From Pristionchus mayeri (taxonomy: Eukaryota > Nematoda > Chromadorea > Rhabditida > Neodiplogasteridae): 64,000 bases of DNA. The DNA is taken from assembly GCA_036245805.1 (NCBI GenBank), contig BTRK01000001.1:6944001-7008000 (forward strand), read 5' to 3'. A program made the position numbers and the translations under genes. Each line of letters begins with the position of its first letter. Positions within the stretch are counted from its first letter, which is position 1. The notes under the pieces are model-generated. The model ran no database searches. It saw only the letters and a program-made list of their open reading frames with translations, and had not been told where the DNA came from. Shown here piece by piece: positions 12,371-23,003 of this stretch.

Positions 12371-14297
12371 ACAAGATGCACTTTAGTCCGAAAATTTCAA
12401 TTTTCGAATTTTGTCATTTCGCAACCGATCTGAACGGTTGATATCTCTAAAAATGCGCAATATTCGGATTATCGTGGGTACTAAGTTTGACACAAATTTG
12501 AACAAAAGTAAGCTAGAAAATTTTTTTTATCGAAATATTTTAGAGTTTTTGAATTTTAAATATTTCAGATGAGTGGGTATTGACTCTTTTTATTCCTTTG
12601 TAAGTTACTACAGTTTCACGTCTATTTATTCTGAAATTATGAAAAAAATTAAAAATACGTTTTTTGAGAAAAGGGCAAAAATGTGAAAAATAATAAGTTC
12701 TCGTTCAGAGAAATTTGAGACATAATAATTCAACCAATTAAGCATTTGAAAAGGCGATTCCACGATATTTCAACTTACGTTGTAGTCCGCTATGAGAAAA
12801 TAATCAGATGATTGTAATTGGTTAAATATTTCATGAGATTGCTAAGCGTAAACATGGGTCCAACCGAGAAGTCGAAATTTGATTTTTTTCAAAAAAAATG
12901 AATCTCGAAGTTTTTCTGAAGATATTAATTTAAGTAAGTTCAAATGGATGCAAAATTACTAAATCATGCCTATCTCATGATTTATCTCGCTAATAATTTG
13001 TGTCAACTGCATCAATTTTGCGATTTGAGGCAACCGAAAAAAGTGGCTTGTAAACAGTGTATCAATCTCTTTTCGCGATATTTCTACTTACGGTGTTACA
13101 TAGTACAAAACATGTTTGCTGTCCATTGTGGATGATTTTGTTAAGCTGGATTTCAGAGGCATAAAAAGGGGCATTTTCGAGGATATGCAAATAGCTTTTC
13201 CGAACTAGCCATACATAGTTCCTTTTCGATTCGATATGACGTCATTATTCTTAAAACCTCCCCAAACATCCACTGCAGTTCCAGTTTTTTTATATATACC
13301 ACTCATGATCCTTCCGAAGTCCGAATCAATCGGCGTCACATCTTGCCGATCACGATTTTTCGAATTTATAATATGTATCAAAAAACTGGAACTGCAGTGG
13401 ATGTTTGGGGAGGTTTTAAGAATAATGACGTCATATCGAATCGAAAAGGAACTGTGTATGGATAATTCGGAAAAGCCATTTTCATATCCTCGAAAATGCC
13501 CCTATGTATGCCTCTGAAATCCAGCTTTAAAAAAATCATCCACAATGAACAGCAAACAGGTTCTGTACTATGTACCGCCATAAGTAGAAATATCGCAAAA
13601 AGAGATTGATACACTGTTTACAAGCCACTTTTTCGGTTGCCTCAAATCGCAAAATTGATGCAGTTGACACAAATTATTAGCGAGATAAATCATGAGATAG
13701 GCATGATTTAGTAATTTTACATCAATTTGAACTTACTTAAATTAATATCTTCAGAAAAACTTCGAGATTCAATTTTTTGAAAAAATCAAATTTCGACTTC
13801 TCTGTTGGACCCATGTTTACGCTTAGCAATCTCAAGAAATATTTAACCAATTACAATCATCTGATTATTTTCTCATAGCGAACTACAACGTAAGTTGAAA
13901 TATCGTGGAATCGCCTTTTCAAATGCTTAATCGGTTGAATTAGTATGTCTCAAATTTCTCTGAACGAGAACTTATTATTTTTCACATTTTTGCCCTTTTC
14001 TCAAAAAACGTATTTTTAATTTTTTTTCATAATTTCAGAATAAATAGACGTGAGACTGTAGTAACTTACAAAGGAATAAAAAGAGTCAATACCCACTCAT
14101 CTGAAATATTTAAAATTCAAAAACTCTAAAATATTTCGATAAAAAAAATTTTCTAGCTTACTTTTGTTCAAATTTGTGTCAAACTTGGTACCCACGATAA
14201 TCCGAATATTGCGCATTTTTAGAGATATCAACCGTTCAGATGGGTTGCGAAATGGCAAAATTCGAAAATTGAAATTTTCGGACTAAAGTGCATCTTG
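12371..14297. repeat. 1.9-kb palindrome (long inverted repeat)
   Basis: Left arm 12371-13290 and right arm 13378-14297 are near-identical inverted copies. For example, ACAAGATGCACTTTAGTCC at the left mirrors GGACTAAAGTGCATCTTGT at the right, and GGAACTGCAGTGGATGTTTG sits at the inner edge. The unpaired centre is about 85 bp. No coding capacity is supported; frames at 12944, 13236 and 13378 are arm shadows. Its right end abuts the mariner fragment directly. Confidence 0.85.
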
Positions 14298-14843
14298 TAC
14301 GATAACCCTGTGAGGAAACTGCAATGGGTGGATGCAGATGAGAAGCCCATGCCCGTCCCGAAGAAGGAAGAACACGGAAAGAAGGAACTCCTCTGCTTCT
14401 TCTTCTCAGTGCTCGGTCCCATCTACTGGGAGATCCTCGCCCCTGGCACCAGCATCAATGCCGACCTCTTCTCTGAACAACTGGAAGATGTTGCGATCAG
14501 AGTCGCTCCCAGACTCCTGAACCAGGGCAAAATTCTTCTTCTGATGGACAATGCTCGCCCACATCGAGCGAAGATGACCCAGAAGAAAATGGACGAGCTG
14601 AAGATCGAGAGGATTCCCCATCCACCTTATTCCCCGGATCTCTCCCCATGCGACTACCACTGCTTCCGCTCTCTCTCTGACTTCTGCAAAGGAAAGAAGT
14701 TCAAGAATCGAGATGAAGTTGTGAGGACTTTCGTGAACTGGGCGGTCTCGAAGAAACCCGCATTCTGGAAGAGAGGAATCGAGACCCTGCCCAATCGCTG
14801 GAGGGAGGTAGTGAGAAAGAAGGGGGCATACATTGGTCACTGA
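14298..14843 (+). pseudogene. C-terminal half of a mariner transposase
   Basis: The frame reads LYDNPVRKLQWVDADEKP..., then LLMDNARPHRAK and YSPDLSPCDYHCF, ending TGA at 14841. The aspartates of MDNARPH and SPCDY are separated by 34 residues, the DD34D spacing of mariner. The N-terminal DNA-binding half and the first catalytic aspartate are absent; the palindrome begins where they should be. The reading frame that remains is intact. Confidence 0.85.
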
Positions 14844-14882
14844 GAATTGTAAAGCATTGAATAAAAAATAAAAACAAAAAAT

Positions 14883-14910
14883 TATACGAACTTTCCGGAC
14901 ACCCCAATAG
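14883..14910 (+). repeat. Right terminal repeat of the mariner element
   Basis: TATACGAACTTTCCGGACACCCCAA followed by TA, as expected for a mariner terminus and its TA target. No matching left terminus was found. Confidence 0.55.
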
Positions 14911-15268
14911 TATAATTATGAATTGAGAGAGAGAGGTTCTAGGTTGTAACCAGAGTGTTGCAATTCGATGAGTAGCACATTATGAGAGACCATTATAATA
15001 AATTAGAGTCCCATTAAATAATTACAAGATCAGATTTAAGTTAGATACCTCAAATTGAATTATTAGATGTCCGATATTCTTGAATTCTGTGATGAGATCA
15101 CTAACTTTGTCTAGCAGACTTCCTTGACCAAGTTTGCCCCCAGCCTCCAACTAAAATTAATATTTAGAAGAGTCAATAGTAAACTCGCACTTACGGTAAC
15201 AGTCAGAGTTCCAATCGACGTATTCGAGAACAGTCTTCTAAGGCAATCATATGAATATGGATTCCGAT

Positions 15269-16067
15269 CATAGTTGCCCACGCCGGCGGCGACCCCCATG
15301 ACCCCCTATTCATGGTTCAGCACTGCTCCCCTCGATTTGAGGGGAGCAGTGCTGAACGAGGTATAGGGGGTCATGGTCAAAAAAAGGTTTGTAGGTCAAT
15401 GGTAGGTCAAGACTAGTTACCGTACCCAATCGATCATACAGTACCACCAGATACCGTATACCACTACCGTAACCCACGAATATCGCAAACTAACTTTATT
15501 TTTAAAAAGTCCTGGTACCGTGGTCAATCGATTGTACAGTACCCAAGTAACTACCGTAACCCAGTTCCATGGGTCAGATCCAGTTCCTTGGGTCAAACAT
15601 TTTTCTAAAATTTTCAATCATTTTTCCAAAAATCCTAAATCGATTATAAAATGATTCTGCAGTAACAAGATGTACGGTAGGATAATTAAAAATATTTTAA
15701 CCACCGATTTTAATTTTTTAGAAAAATGTTTGACACAAGGAACTGGATCTGACCCATGGAACTGGGTTACGGTAGTTACTTGGGTACTGTACAATCGATT
15801 GACCACGGTACCAGGACTTTTTAAAAATAAAGTTAGTTTGCGATATTCGTGGGTTACGGTAGTGGTATACGGTATCTGGTGGTACTGTATGATCGATTGG
15901 GTACGGTAACTAGTCTTGACCTACCATTGACCTTCCGATCGATTTTTGACTATGAGCCCCTATACGTCGTTCAGCACTGCTCCCCTCAATTCGAGGGGAG
16001 CAGTGCTGAACTATGAATAGGGGGTCATGGTCTGAAAACACCTCGCCGCCAGTCTTGGGCAACTATG
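15269..16067. mobile_element. 799-bp hairpin-type transposon inserted in a coding exon
   Basis: Ends CATAGTTGCCCA and TGGGCAACTATG are inverted repeats. ATTCCGAT flanks both sides (15261-15268, 16068-16075), an 8-bp target duplication compatible with hAT or Mutator-like enzymes. Inside, arms 15394-15606 and 15725-15930 are almost perfect inverted copies, and each end carries a 43-nt hairpin (15315-15357, 15969-16011) with a 19-bp stem starting GTTCAGCACTGC. No transposase. It interrupts the 97-nt exon of gene C. Confidence 0.88.
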
Positions 16068-16479
16068 ATTCCGATCCGAGAAATAGAAGTCCTGTGGGCT
16101 GAATAAATATTATCTTAAGTTATAAAAGGTAAAGAATACTTACCGACGAACGGCCAAACGACAGAACATATCAGGAATCTGAAAAAAAAAATTTAGCATT
16201 AGTACACAATAATGTACAGTTTTTAGATTTTCACTGAAAAGAACAGTTCATGAAATATACAAACACTCAAAAAATTCAAAAAAAATCCTAGGATTGAATC
16301 ATAACATATTTATAATTCGTCAAACCAACCTCCACGATTCTCAGTTCCTCCGCTTGAAATTTTGATACCCTTCCGATTCCGTTCAATCTCTTGTTCACTC
16401 GAGCTTTCAGTCTATCTTTGGGAGGAAGCAATGTGAGGAGATTAGTGAGGAGTTCATTCGGAAGGCGGAGGAAGGGAAC

Positions 16480-17225
16480 CTGAGCATATATTTATATTTA
16501 TAATGCAATGTTTCAAAATGTGATATTTCGGCAAAATTTCCAGTATTCAACGATTGTAATAAGCAATCGTTGAACACTATTTTAAAAGTACAACTCCATT
16601 TCACATTGCGTGCAAAAGGCGAAATAAATAAAAATGAATAGTGCAATCCATTTAGTTTTTGCACAATCTTATGACCACGGCGCGCGCGAAAGAAAATAGA
16701 TATGGATTATCCATGCCGAAAGGATTAACCTATCCTATACTGATAGATTGGATTATCAAATTAATCTAGGGAGAGCAGGCGGGTTTCTTCAAAATGCTTC
16801 TAAAATAAAATGAACATAGAATCCGATAGTTTATGAGCTGCCGATCCGATTTCGACACCAAAAAATAAAAAATTTTACTAAGTAAATTTATTACTCGAAT
16901 TAACAAAAGTAACGCCGAGGCTAAGGTACAGTACGCTCCACCTACCTACATTGGCTTAATCAGCAACTGACTTTTTATCTTCATACTTTTCATTATTTAT
17001 TTTTCTTCATTTTTAAACAGAAATTATATGAAAAATATGTTTTTGAATTGATATCCATGTCATTCTGGAAATCACAGACCAAGAAAATAGCTTATCAATG
17101 AGCTTATCACTGTTTGTCAAAGGAACATCGCGTGTTCGGCATTCAGATCTTGAAAGTAACATTCCGTTCGACGACACATGGCTTTACTACGCAAAAAGAC
17201 GTTCTTTAGAATCAGTAGATTGAAT
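16480..17225. other. Intron of gene C, no feature recognised
   Basis: AT-rich sequence between the F-box exon and the repeat block that follows; the exon 860/1007-type equivalents of paralogs were not found here. Confidence 0.4.
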
Positions 17226-17640
17226 TGACATACGAATATAAGGTGTGTCAAAGGACGGAAGTGCATTATCGATAGAAGGAAAGTGGGCATCACAAAACGT
17301 CGCGGGTTTTCAGTTTAAAGCTCTATGTAACTTTAATGCTCCCGCTGCCATATTAACGCACTTCGCCGTAACATGTACTATAGAGTCCAATTGTATTCGT
17401 AACGAAATATAAGGTATGGCAAAGGGAGCAAATCAATTATCGGCCGAGGAAAATGAAAGTCGGAAAAAAACGCGTGTTTGGCGGCAAAAATTCGACGTAT
17501 CTTCCATGCTCCCTCTGCCACATTAACGCAAATCGCGGGATTGTGTGCTCTAGAGTCCCTAAATTGCATGCGTAACGAAATATAAGGTGTGGCAGAGGGA
17601 GCAAATCAATAATCGGTCGATTGAATGGTTATTAGAAATA
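17226..17640. repeat. Head-to-tail repeat of about 170-173 bp with internal inverted ends
   Basis: CGAAATATAAGGT-type sequence recurs at 17233, 17403 and 17576 and TATTAACGCA-type at 17351 and 17521, giving a 170-173-bp period. Each unit boundary also forms an inverted pair (GCTCCCTCTGCCACA at about 17509 with TGTGGCAGAGGGAGC at about 17604), so the units look like head-to-tail MITE copies. It lies in a gene C intron. Confidence 0.6.
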
Positions 17641-18080
17641 AACTTTTCTAAATTTCACTATGAATCGCATTATACAGGCCTCGCAGTGGTCAAAATGATC
17701 TGAGAATATAATTGAAATAGGGAGAATTCATTTGGAAAATAAAAAAATAATCTGTATCAAAAATAAAATTTAGAAAACAACTTAAAACAGATTTCAAAAG
17801 TTCTCAAACGATTTGGAATGGTAAACTGAAAAGAAAATTGGTGCGTGGTCGACATTTCCCGTGTACTGTCAGTTGGAATTCTGAAATGACCATGCTCTGC
17901 GGTCCCTAAATTAACCGAGAGCGACGCGTCTAAACGGAGATTCGGATTCCATTTTCTTAATGGAAACCTCGTGCTTGTTAATCATCTCTTCTAAGGTGAC
18001 GTTATTGTTCTCTACATGCTGGTTCGACTCGCCGACCTGCAGAAGTTTGAGAATCCAAGAGAAATATAAACTAAACTAAA

Positions 18081-18251
18081 TCTATACCTATATATAAAGC
18101 GTGGTGTCCGTCTGTCCGTCTGTCCGGATTGCGAAACGATTACGAAATGTGGAAGGAGAGAGATCGCGCGTCAATAAGTTTCGATACGAGTGATTCTAAA
18201 CCTACTCCGCTAGGACGGGGCCCCCGCCGAAGGCGGGGGCAGCCGGACTAG
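18081..18251 (+). mobile_element. 171-bp non-autonomous Helitron-like element
   Basis: It begins TCTATACCTATATATAAAGC right after an A, and ends in CTAG before a T. A perfect 9-bp GC hairpin (GCCCCCGCC GAA GGCGGGGGC, 18220-18240) stands 7 nt before the CTAG. TC at the 5' end, a 3' hairpin, CTRR and insertion between A and T are the Helitron hallmarks. A TGTCCGTC microsatellite lies near the 5' end. Confidence 0.75.
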
Positions 18252-18786
18252 TATAGTATAAAAATAATTGCTCAGCACCACTAATGCGATAGAGAGCGCA
18301 AAAGATCCAATTCTAAATAACAATAACAAAATAAAATAAATAAAATAACAAATAACAAAATAATTATGTTGACAACGAAACCTGGACTGTAGTCTTCTCG
18401 GAGCTCTCGTTGCAAGCATTCGGAGTCTGAAAATGAAAATAATTATATTTAAAATGATGTTAAAACTGGATTCGCACCCCAAGCAACTGTATTCTCGAAT
18501 GCCTAGTAAGTACACGGATAGCCCGCTCAATTGCTACGTTTATTTAATGGTAATAGGCGATCAAATACTCACAAATATACTAATAATTTTATGAGAGCGT
18601 GATTTGCAAATGTTGCGAATTTATAAGCTGAATTTGAGCTTTTAACTGATTAAAATAATCCACATTACGAACCAAATCGTCGTCTTGTGCGACTCTTCTA
18701 TTAACTTCATGTGCTGTGTCTGTCGGATTCGCGGGGGAAAGCGAGTCGAAATTTCCCTTGATTTTATTCCTAGCAGGAGAGGACAT

Positions 18787-19542
18787 CCTGCAAATGAAAA
18801 TTACTGAAATTCAAATGAAAACAACCCAATTAAAAGAAAATAGAAATGATCTGAAACTCGAGAAAGTTAAAACATAAAACGGTAACTACGGTTGTATAGA
18901 GTTCATGTCACACGTGGGCAGGCAACGGCCCACAATTTTTACGAAGTTGTTCAGTTCCTCCAATACATTGGATCAAAGTAGCATGGCAAACATTGATTCT
19001 AAAAATCTAATGCCTTTGGACCTAATCAAATGCCCCCAAGAAAAAATCTAATGCCCGTGGATGGGGCGAAATTTTCAAAATTTTGAAGTTGTTCAAATCT
19101 TCCAGAATTGTGCCTCAAAGTAGACTATGGAACGGTCGTTCTAAAAATCTAATGCCTTTGCCCTAATCAAATGCCTCTATTAGGTCAGAAGCGTGAAACA
19201 GTATAGCGTGTTAATTAGTTAAATTTGGCATTATTAACAATAAAAGTACATAGTGATGGACGGAGTTGGTTGAATAGAATGACACCCAATAGAGAGGAGC
19301 TTTGAAGACCTCACGTGGTAGGTAAATTGAGATACAGTAGCAGGCCATCGAACTTCTTTAAAATTATATAACAATTCAGAACAATATTTATACAGGAGGA
19401 AATAATACGAGCTTTAAGGGAAGGTCACGAAAAGCGTGAGCCACATATAGCAAACAAATAACAAAACACCGTGAATCGTCCGAACCACTAGAGAACAGTC
19501 AATCGATAATCGAAGTGACCTCTGATCTTTCCTCTCATCCAC
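18787..19542. other. Intergenic with a short dispersed repeat
   Basis: TCTAAAAATCTAATGCCTTT recurs at about 18999 and 19140, each followed by CCTAATCAAATGCC. No coding region is supported. This separates family A gene C from the zinc-finger gene to its right, both on the minus strand. Confidence 0.4.
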
Positions 19543-22500
19543 TTAGATGAGATCCTTCCTGTGCACGTTCACAAGAAGTGTGAGAATATCGAAGCGAACC
19601 GACTCGTCCTGATAGGAAGATTATAGTTATTAAAAAGATAAAGGTAAAGTTAAAGTACACTCCCGTAACGGTATAAAGGGCTCGCTGGAGAACACTGCTA
19701 GTCCAGTGTCAATTTGGGTTGATTCACAGTTATTGTTTTCTAATAATTATCGTAATCGCGCTGATCTAACTCATGATTCAACAAATCGAAACGTGATTAA
19801 ATGAGTTCGCTAAACCGTTAACAAACAGTCTACATACCACTATCATCACAAAAAATACTAACTTTGTCTGCGCACTTTACGCTTTGTGTTCCATACAGTA
19901 ATCGAGGGGACACCACACTACCGAACCTTGCCGATCGCCTTCATGTGGACGGAACTGATGAGATGGGCGTAGAATCCCTCACGGTCGCCAGTGTTGACGG
20001 AGCAGAAGATACAGTACGTCTGGAAGTATCGACCAATTGAAGGATTCTACCGTAACCCATCCTTAAAATAGATCGATACTAGGTAGATCTATACACAAAC
20101 CATGGCCTGTCCGAGATGCTTGTGCAGTTCATCCATTGCTTTACGACCTGCCGAACCCTGAATAGTCAATGTTAGTGCATTGAAATTACACGGAAACACT
20201 TAAAGTAAAATTCCAAATTTACAATCCTATTTTCATCGGGCGCACAAACATGCCTAGACAAAGTCAACAATTTCAATATTCTGAATAAATACTGAATTTT
20301 AGAAATAGCATAATTTCCGTTAGGAATTCTCGTCAGCCCACCTTTGCCTTGCCCACAGCAGTCTCCGTGGCGACGAGCATTGAAGAGTTGCTTCTCGCGT
20401 ATCTCTGTTCCCCTCAAAATAATTGGTTACCCCAAACCACAAAATAAATTCTTTACATGAAATATTAGGTAGGTTTGATAAGATAGAGAGCAAAACTGGG
20501 CCAATTTTCCGTTCTTAAGAGGCATAAATTCTCGAGAAAGAGAACGACCTTGACGTTGATAGATTTTATGGACATTATTGTTTCAGCGACCTTCTCCTGC
20601 AGATTTATTACACCAACACCATAGCCTTCAGATTAATCATGTACCTTATTGGTTCATCGCCCCTGTCACGAATATTTAATATTTAGTATTATTAAGAGTA
20701 AACTGTAGCATCACTCACCAGTCAGTTCGTCAGGCTCAATCACAGAGTCGGTACAGATGAGATACAGATTCGCATATTTCATGCACAGATTGTACACGAA
20801 ATTGCCCACTGGACGCAGTCTATCCGCCCAGAGCACATTCAAGGGACCGTGCCTAAATTGGTGTATGACCCTTCCAAATCATGAAAGTTCTTCGAAATAT
20901 TGAGTAAAACCATAGGATACAAATCTAATCAACTGACGTTTTGAAACGATTCAGCACCTTCATCGTGTCCTCCTTGGCCAATCTGATAAAATTACATTCT
21001 TTACATGCACACGTTTATTGTTCAGCTCAGACAATTCTGTCTTAATTTCTCGAACTCTTTCAAAGGTTGACTTACTTGGTATGTAAGAAATTAATAGAGT
21101 ATTTGCTTAGAATATTTTTAAAAAATAAAGTCGACCTATCAGGGAGCTTCGTGAACGAATCCAGAACGCCACGAACCCGAGCGACACCCGAATTCTTGAC
21201 CGCCTTTGTCTCCTGAACGACGGATACGTCACTATCCAATAAGAGAATGCAAATAACATTCATGGTACCCAATATATTTTTAGGGTTGATAGTTTATCAT
21301 AACATCATAATTATATATATTTTATCTACGCACAAGGCGCAATGAGATACGAATATTATATTGTGTGTGTCATACAGAATAATTTGACTCCTCACAAAAA
21401 AATTTGGAACGCTTCACGAATTTGCGTGTCATCCTCGCGCAGGGGCCATGCTAATCTTCTCTGTATTTGTAAAGAGAGGCATGGCCGAGACCCCAAAGAT
21501 CATAGCACGAGATGAGAGGACAAGGGAACGACGGGGTATAGCTCAGTGGTTAGAGCACCCGACACGTGATCGGAAGGTCGTTGGTTCGAATCCCCCTGCC
21601 TCCATTGATGTTTTTGAAAGCTCCTCTGACATGTAAGATTCATTCTAATCTTACTTATTGTTCCAATTTTAGTATATGTTCATTTGGAATGAAGAATTAT
21701 TGAGAGTACGCTCTTCTCTTTAGGATTAAGAGAAATAAGAATCAAACGAAATTTTTCTTAGCACAGGCCAGATGCCATTTGAGAACTAGTTTTTATTCGG
21801 AAAAAGAAATCTGACCTTTCCGCAGTGTTCGGCACTCATAAAGTGAATTAGCGCCTGTTTGTAGTTGAAGAATTCCTCTTGGCAGAGGTCACAGCAGAAG
21901 AACTGAAAGAGGCATTTGATGATACATTTAGAAAGAATAACGAGAAACGAATATTTTATATTGCAGCTAAATAACATCATGTTTTGAGTGTACTCACACT
22001 GGTGACAATATTTCTCGGGAATATATTTTTTTCCCGAGAATAATCGTCGTCGCAAGAACTCACATCCTTCTCCTTCATCATCTCAACGAGGATACGCGCG
22101 CAGGCGAGATTTATCCCCGTTTTCTTCTTCTCGTCATGCCCCTCGTTGAGCATCGATTCTGAGTATGAATAAAAAATCTAAATTTCCTTTTTGTAGAATC
22201 TTCAATTTCAAAACCAGAGCAGATAAACCGTCATGTAAAACACCTTTTTTCGTTTAACTTTTCATTTCAAACAAGTTCATGCCCCACCGATCACGGTGGC
22301 TCGAGTTTCTGCCATCCTTTGAAATCACCAGTAGCATACACGTCAAATGCATCCAGAACGAACGAGGCAACTTCATTGCCAATCTGGAGAAATAAACCAA
22401 GAAAACATGCTTAAGCTTTTAAAAAAATTGAATTAATGGCTTAATATAAATGCAAACTTGACCTACCTCATCGATTGGTTTATCCTTCTTCTCACAATCG

Positions 22501-22561
22501 ATCGATACATTCTTAGTTTGTGTGATAGCCTTCGTTCCATTATTAGCCAATGCGACCATTC
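19543..22561 (-). CDS. Two U1-type zinc-finger protein, family B gene L
   Basis: Recognisable exons: 22561-22467, 22384-22292, 22160-22064, 21903-21812 (zinc finger 1, CDLCQEEFF...HFMSAEH), 21235-21140, 20984-20939, 20863-20719, about 20400-20338, 20157-20101, 20019-19927 (zinc finger 2, CIFCSVNTG...HLISSVH) and 19608-19543 (ends VHRKDLI, TAA). Both fingers have C-x2-C-x12-H-x5-H, the U1/matrin spacing found in RNA-binding nuclear proteins; binding here is inferred. The exon at 22384-22292 runs into TGA unless spliced earlier, so the product may start at ATG 22153 (MLNEGHDEKKK). Several middle exon edges are approximate. A split U6-like sequence lies in the intron after finger 1. Confidence 0.6.
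21395..21692 (-). pseudogene. U6 snRNA-like sequence, split by an insertion
   Basis: On the minus strand, 21692-21660 gives the U6 5' part (ATATACTAAAATTGGAAC) and 21467-21395 gives the rest, including ATACAGAGAAGATTAGCATG, the conserved CCCCTGCGC and the 3' GTTCC plus T-run. One change from the usual sequence is seen in the GCGCGAGGAT stretch. The two parts are separated by 21468-21659, directly upstream of the ACAGAGA box. Without exact removal of the insert this cannot be a working U6. Confidence 0.85.
21468..21655 (+). mobile_element. 188-bp tRNA-like insertion in the U6 sequence
   Basis: Flanked by TATT on both sides (21464-21467, 21656-21659). It contains a tRNA-like stretch at 21533-21603: box A (TAGCTCAGTGGTTAGAGC) and box B (GGTTCGAATCC), with a foldable D-arm but a weak T-stem and an A where the universal U33 should be. 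The far end forms a hairpin, GTAAGATT/AATCTTAC. It looks like a tRNA-derived short interspersed element. Confidence 0.6.
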
Positions 22562-22675
22562 CCTGTATTGATAGCGTAGTCTTTTATTCGCCCCCACCAG
22601 ACTTTTTAAAGCATGGCGAATTATTAAAAGTCAGAGAAATGACACTACGGTATTTTCATTTTACACACTCACGAC

Positions 22676-22995
22676 TAGGGTTGTGAAAGTGGACGGACAA
22701 TCCGGACACATTCCGGGCAAATTGTCCGGACAATTTAATTTTAATCAATTCCGGACTCCTCCGTGTTCGAACTGTCCGTATTCGATCAACAAGTTCATTT
22801 CAACTTAATTAAATGAAATGATGCAAATCGCGAGACGAGAGCGCGAGTTCAATATATCCATTGTGTGTCCGGACAATTACGGACAACGAGACTGTCCGCC
22901 ATTGTCCGTCCGGACACGGACAATTGAGGTCAATTTCCCACTCATTTTTTGCTCCTCGTGTCCGGAGTCCGAATTTGTCCGTTTTCACAACCCTA
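22676..22995. mobile_element. 320-bp hAT-like MITE
   Basis: Ends TAGGGTTGTGAAAGTGGACG and CGTTTTCACAACCCTA-type are inverted repeats. Flanks CTCACGAC (22668-22675) and CTCGCAAC (22996-23003) match at 6 of 8 positions, an 8-bp target duplication as for hAT elements. The inside is rich in TTGTCCG and CGGACAA. ORFs at 22809-23172 are shadows. Confidence 0.7.
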
Positions 22996-23003
22996 CTCGC
23001 AAC

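Larger units (their letters stand above)
10594..18786 (-). pseudogene. F-box-like family A gene C, split by several insertions
   Basis: Exons in gene order: 18786-18673 (MSSPARNKIKG..., 114 nt), 18426-18382, about 18036-17936, 16479-16330 (150-nt F-box-like, LPNELL..LPPKDRLKARVNKRL), 16178-16144, then an exon interrupted by a 799-bp element (16098-16068 plus 15260-15195), 15150-15049, 10960-10844 and 10797-10594 (SIFDGNIEI..., TAA). Removing the element plus one target-site copy gives exactly 97 nt, as in A1 and A2, and keeps frame. The exon equivalent to A2 6135-6260 is not found; the LINE, palindrome and half mariner occupy that interval. Every recognised exon is open and in phase, so the damage comes from insertions and not from point decay. 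Confidence 0.72.

Noticed and set aside
14406..14907. Minus-strand frames at 14406-14840 and 14701-14907
   Set aside because: Antisense to the mariner transposase fragment.
21468..21659. A spliceosomal intron in U6
   Set aside because: No placement of the ends gives GT...AG while restoring the U6 sequence; TATT duplication and tRNA-like content fit an insertion.
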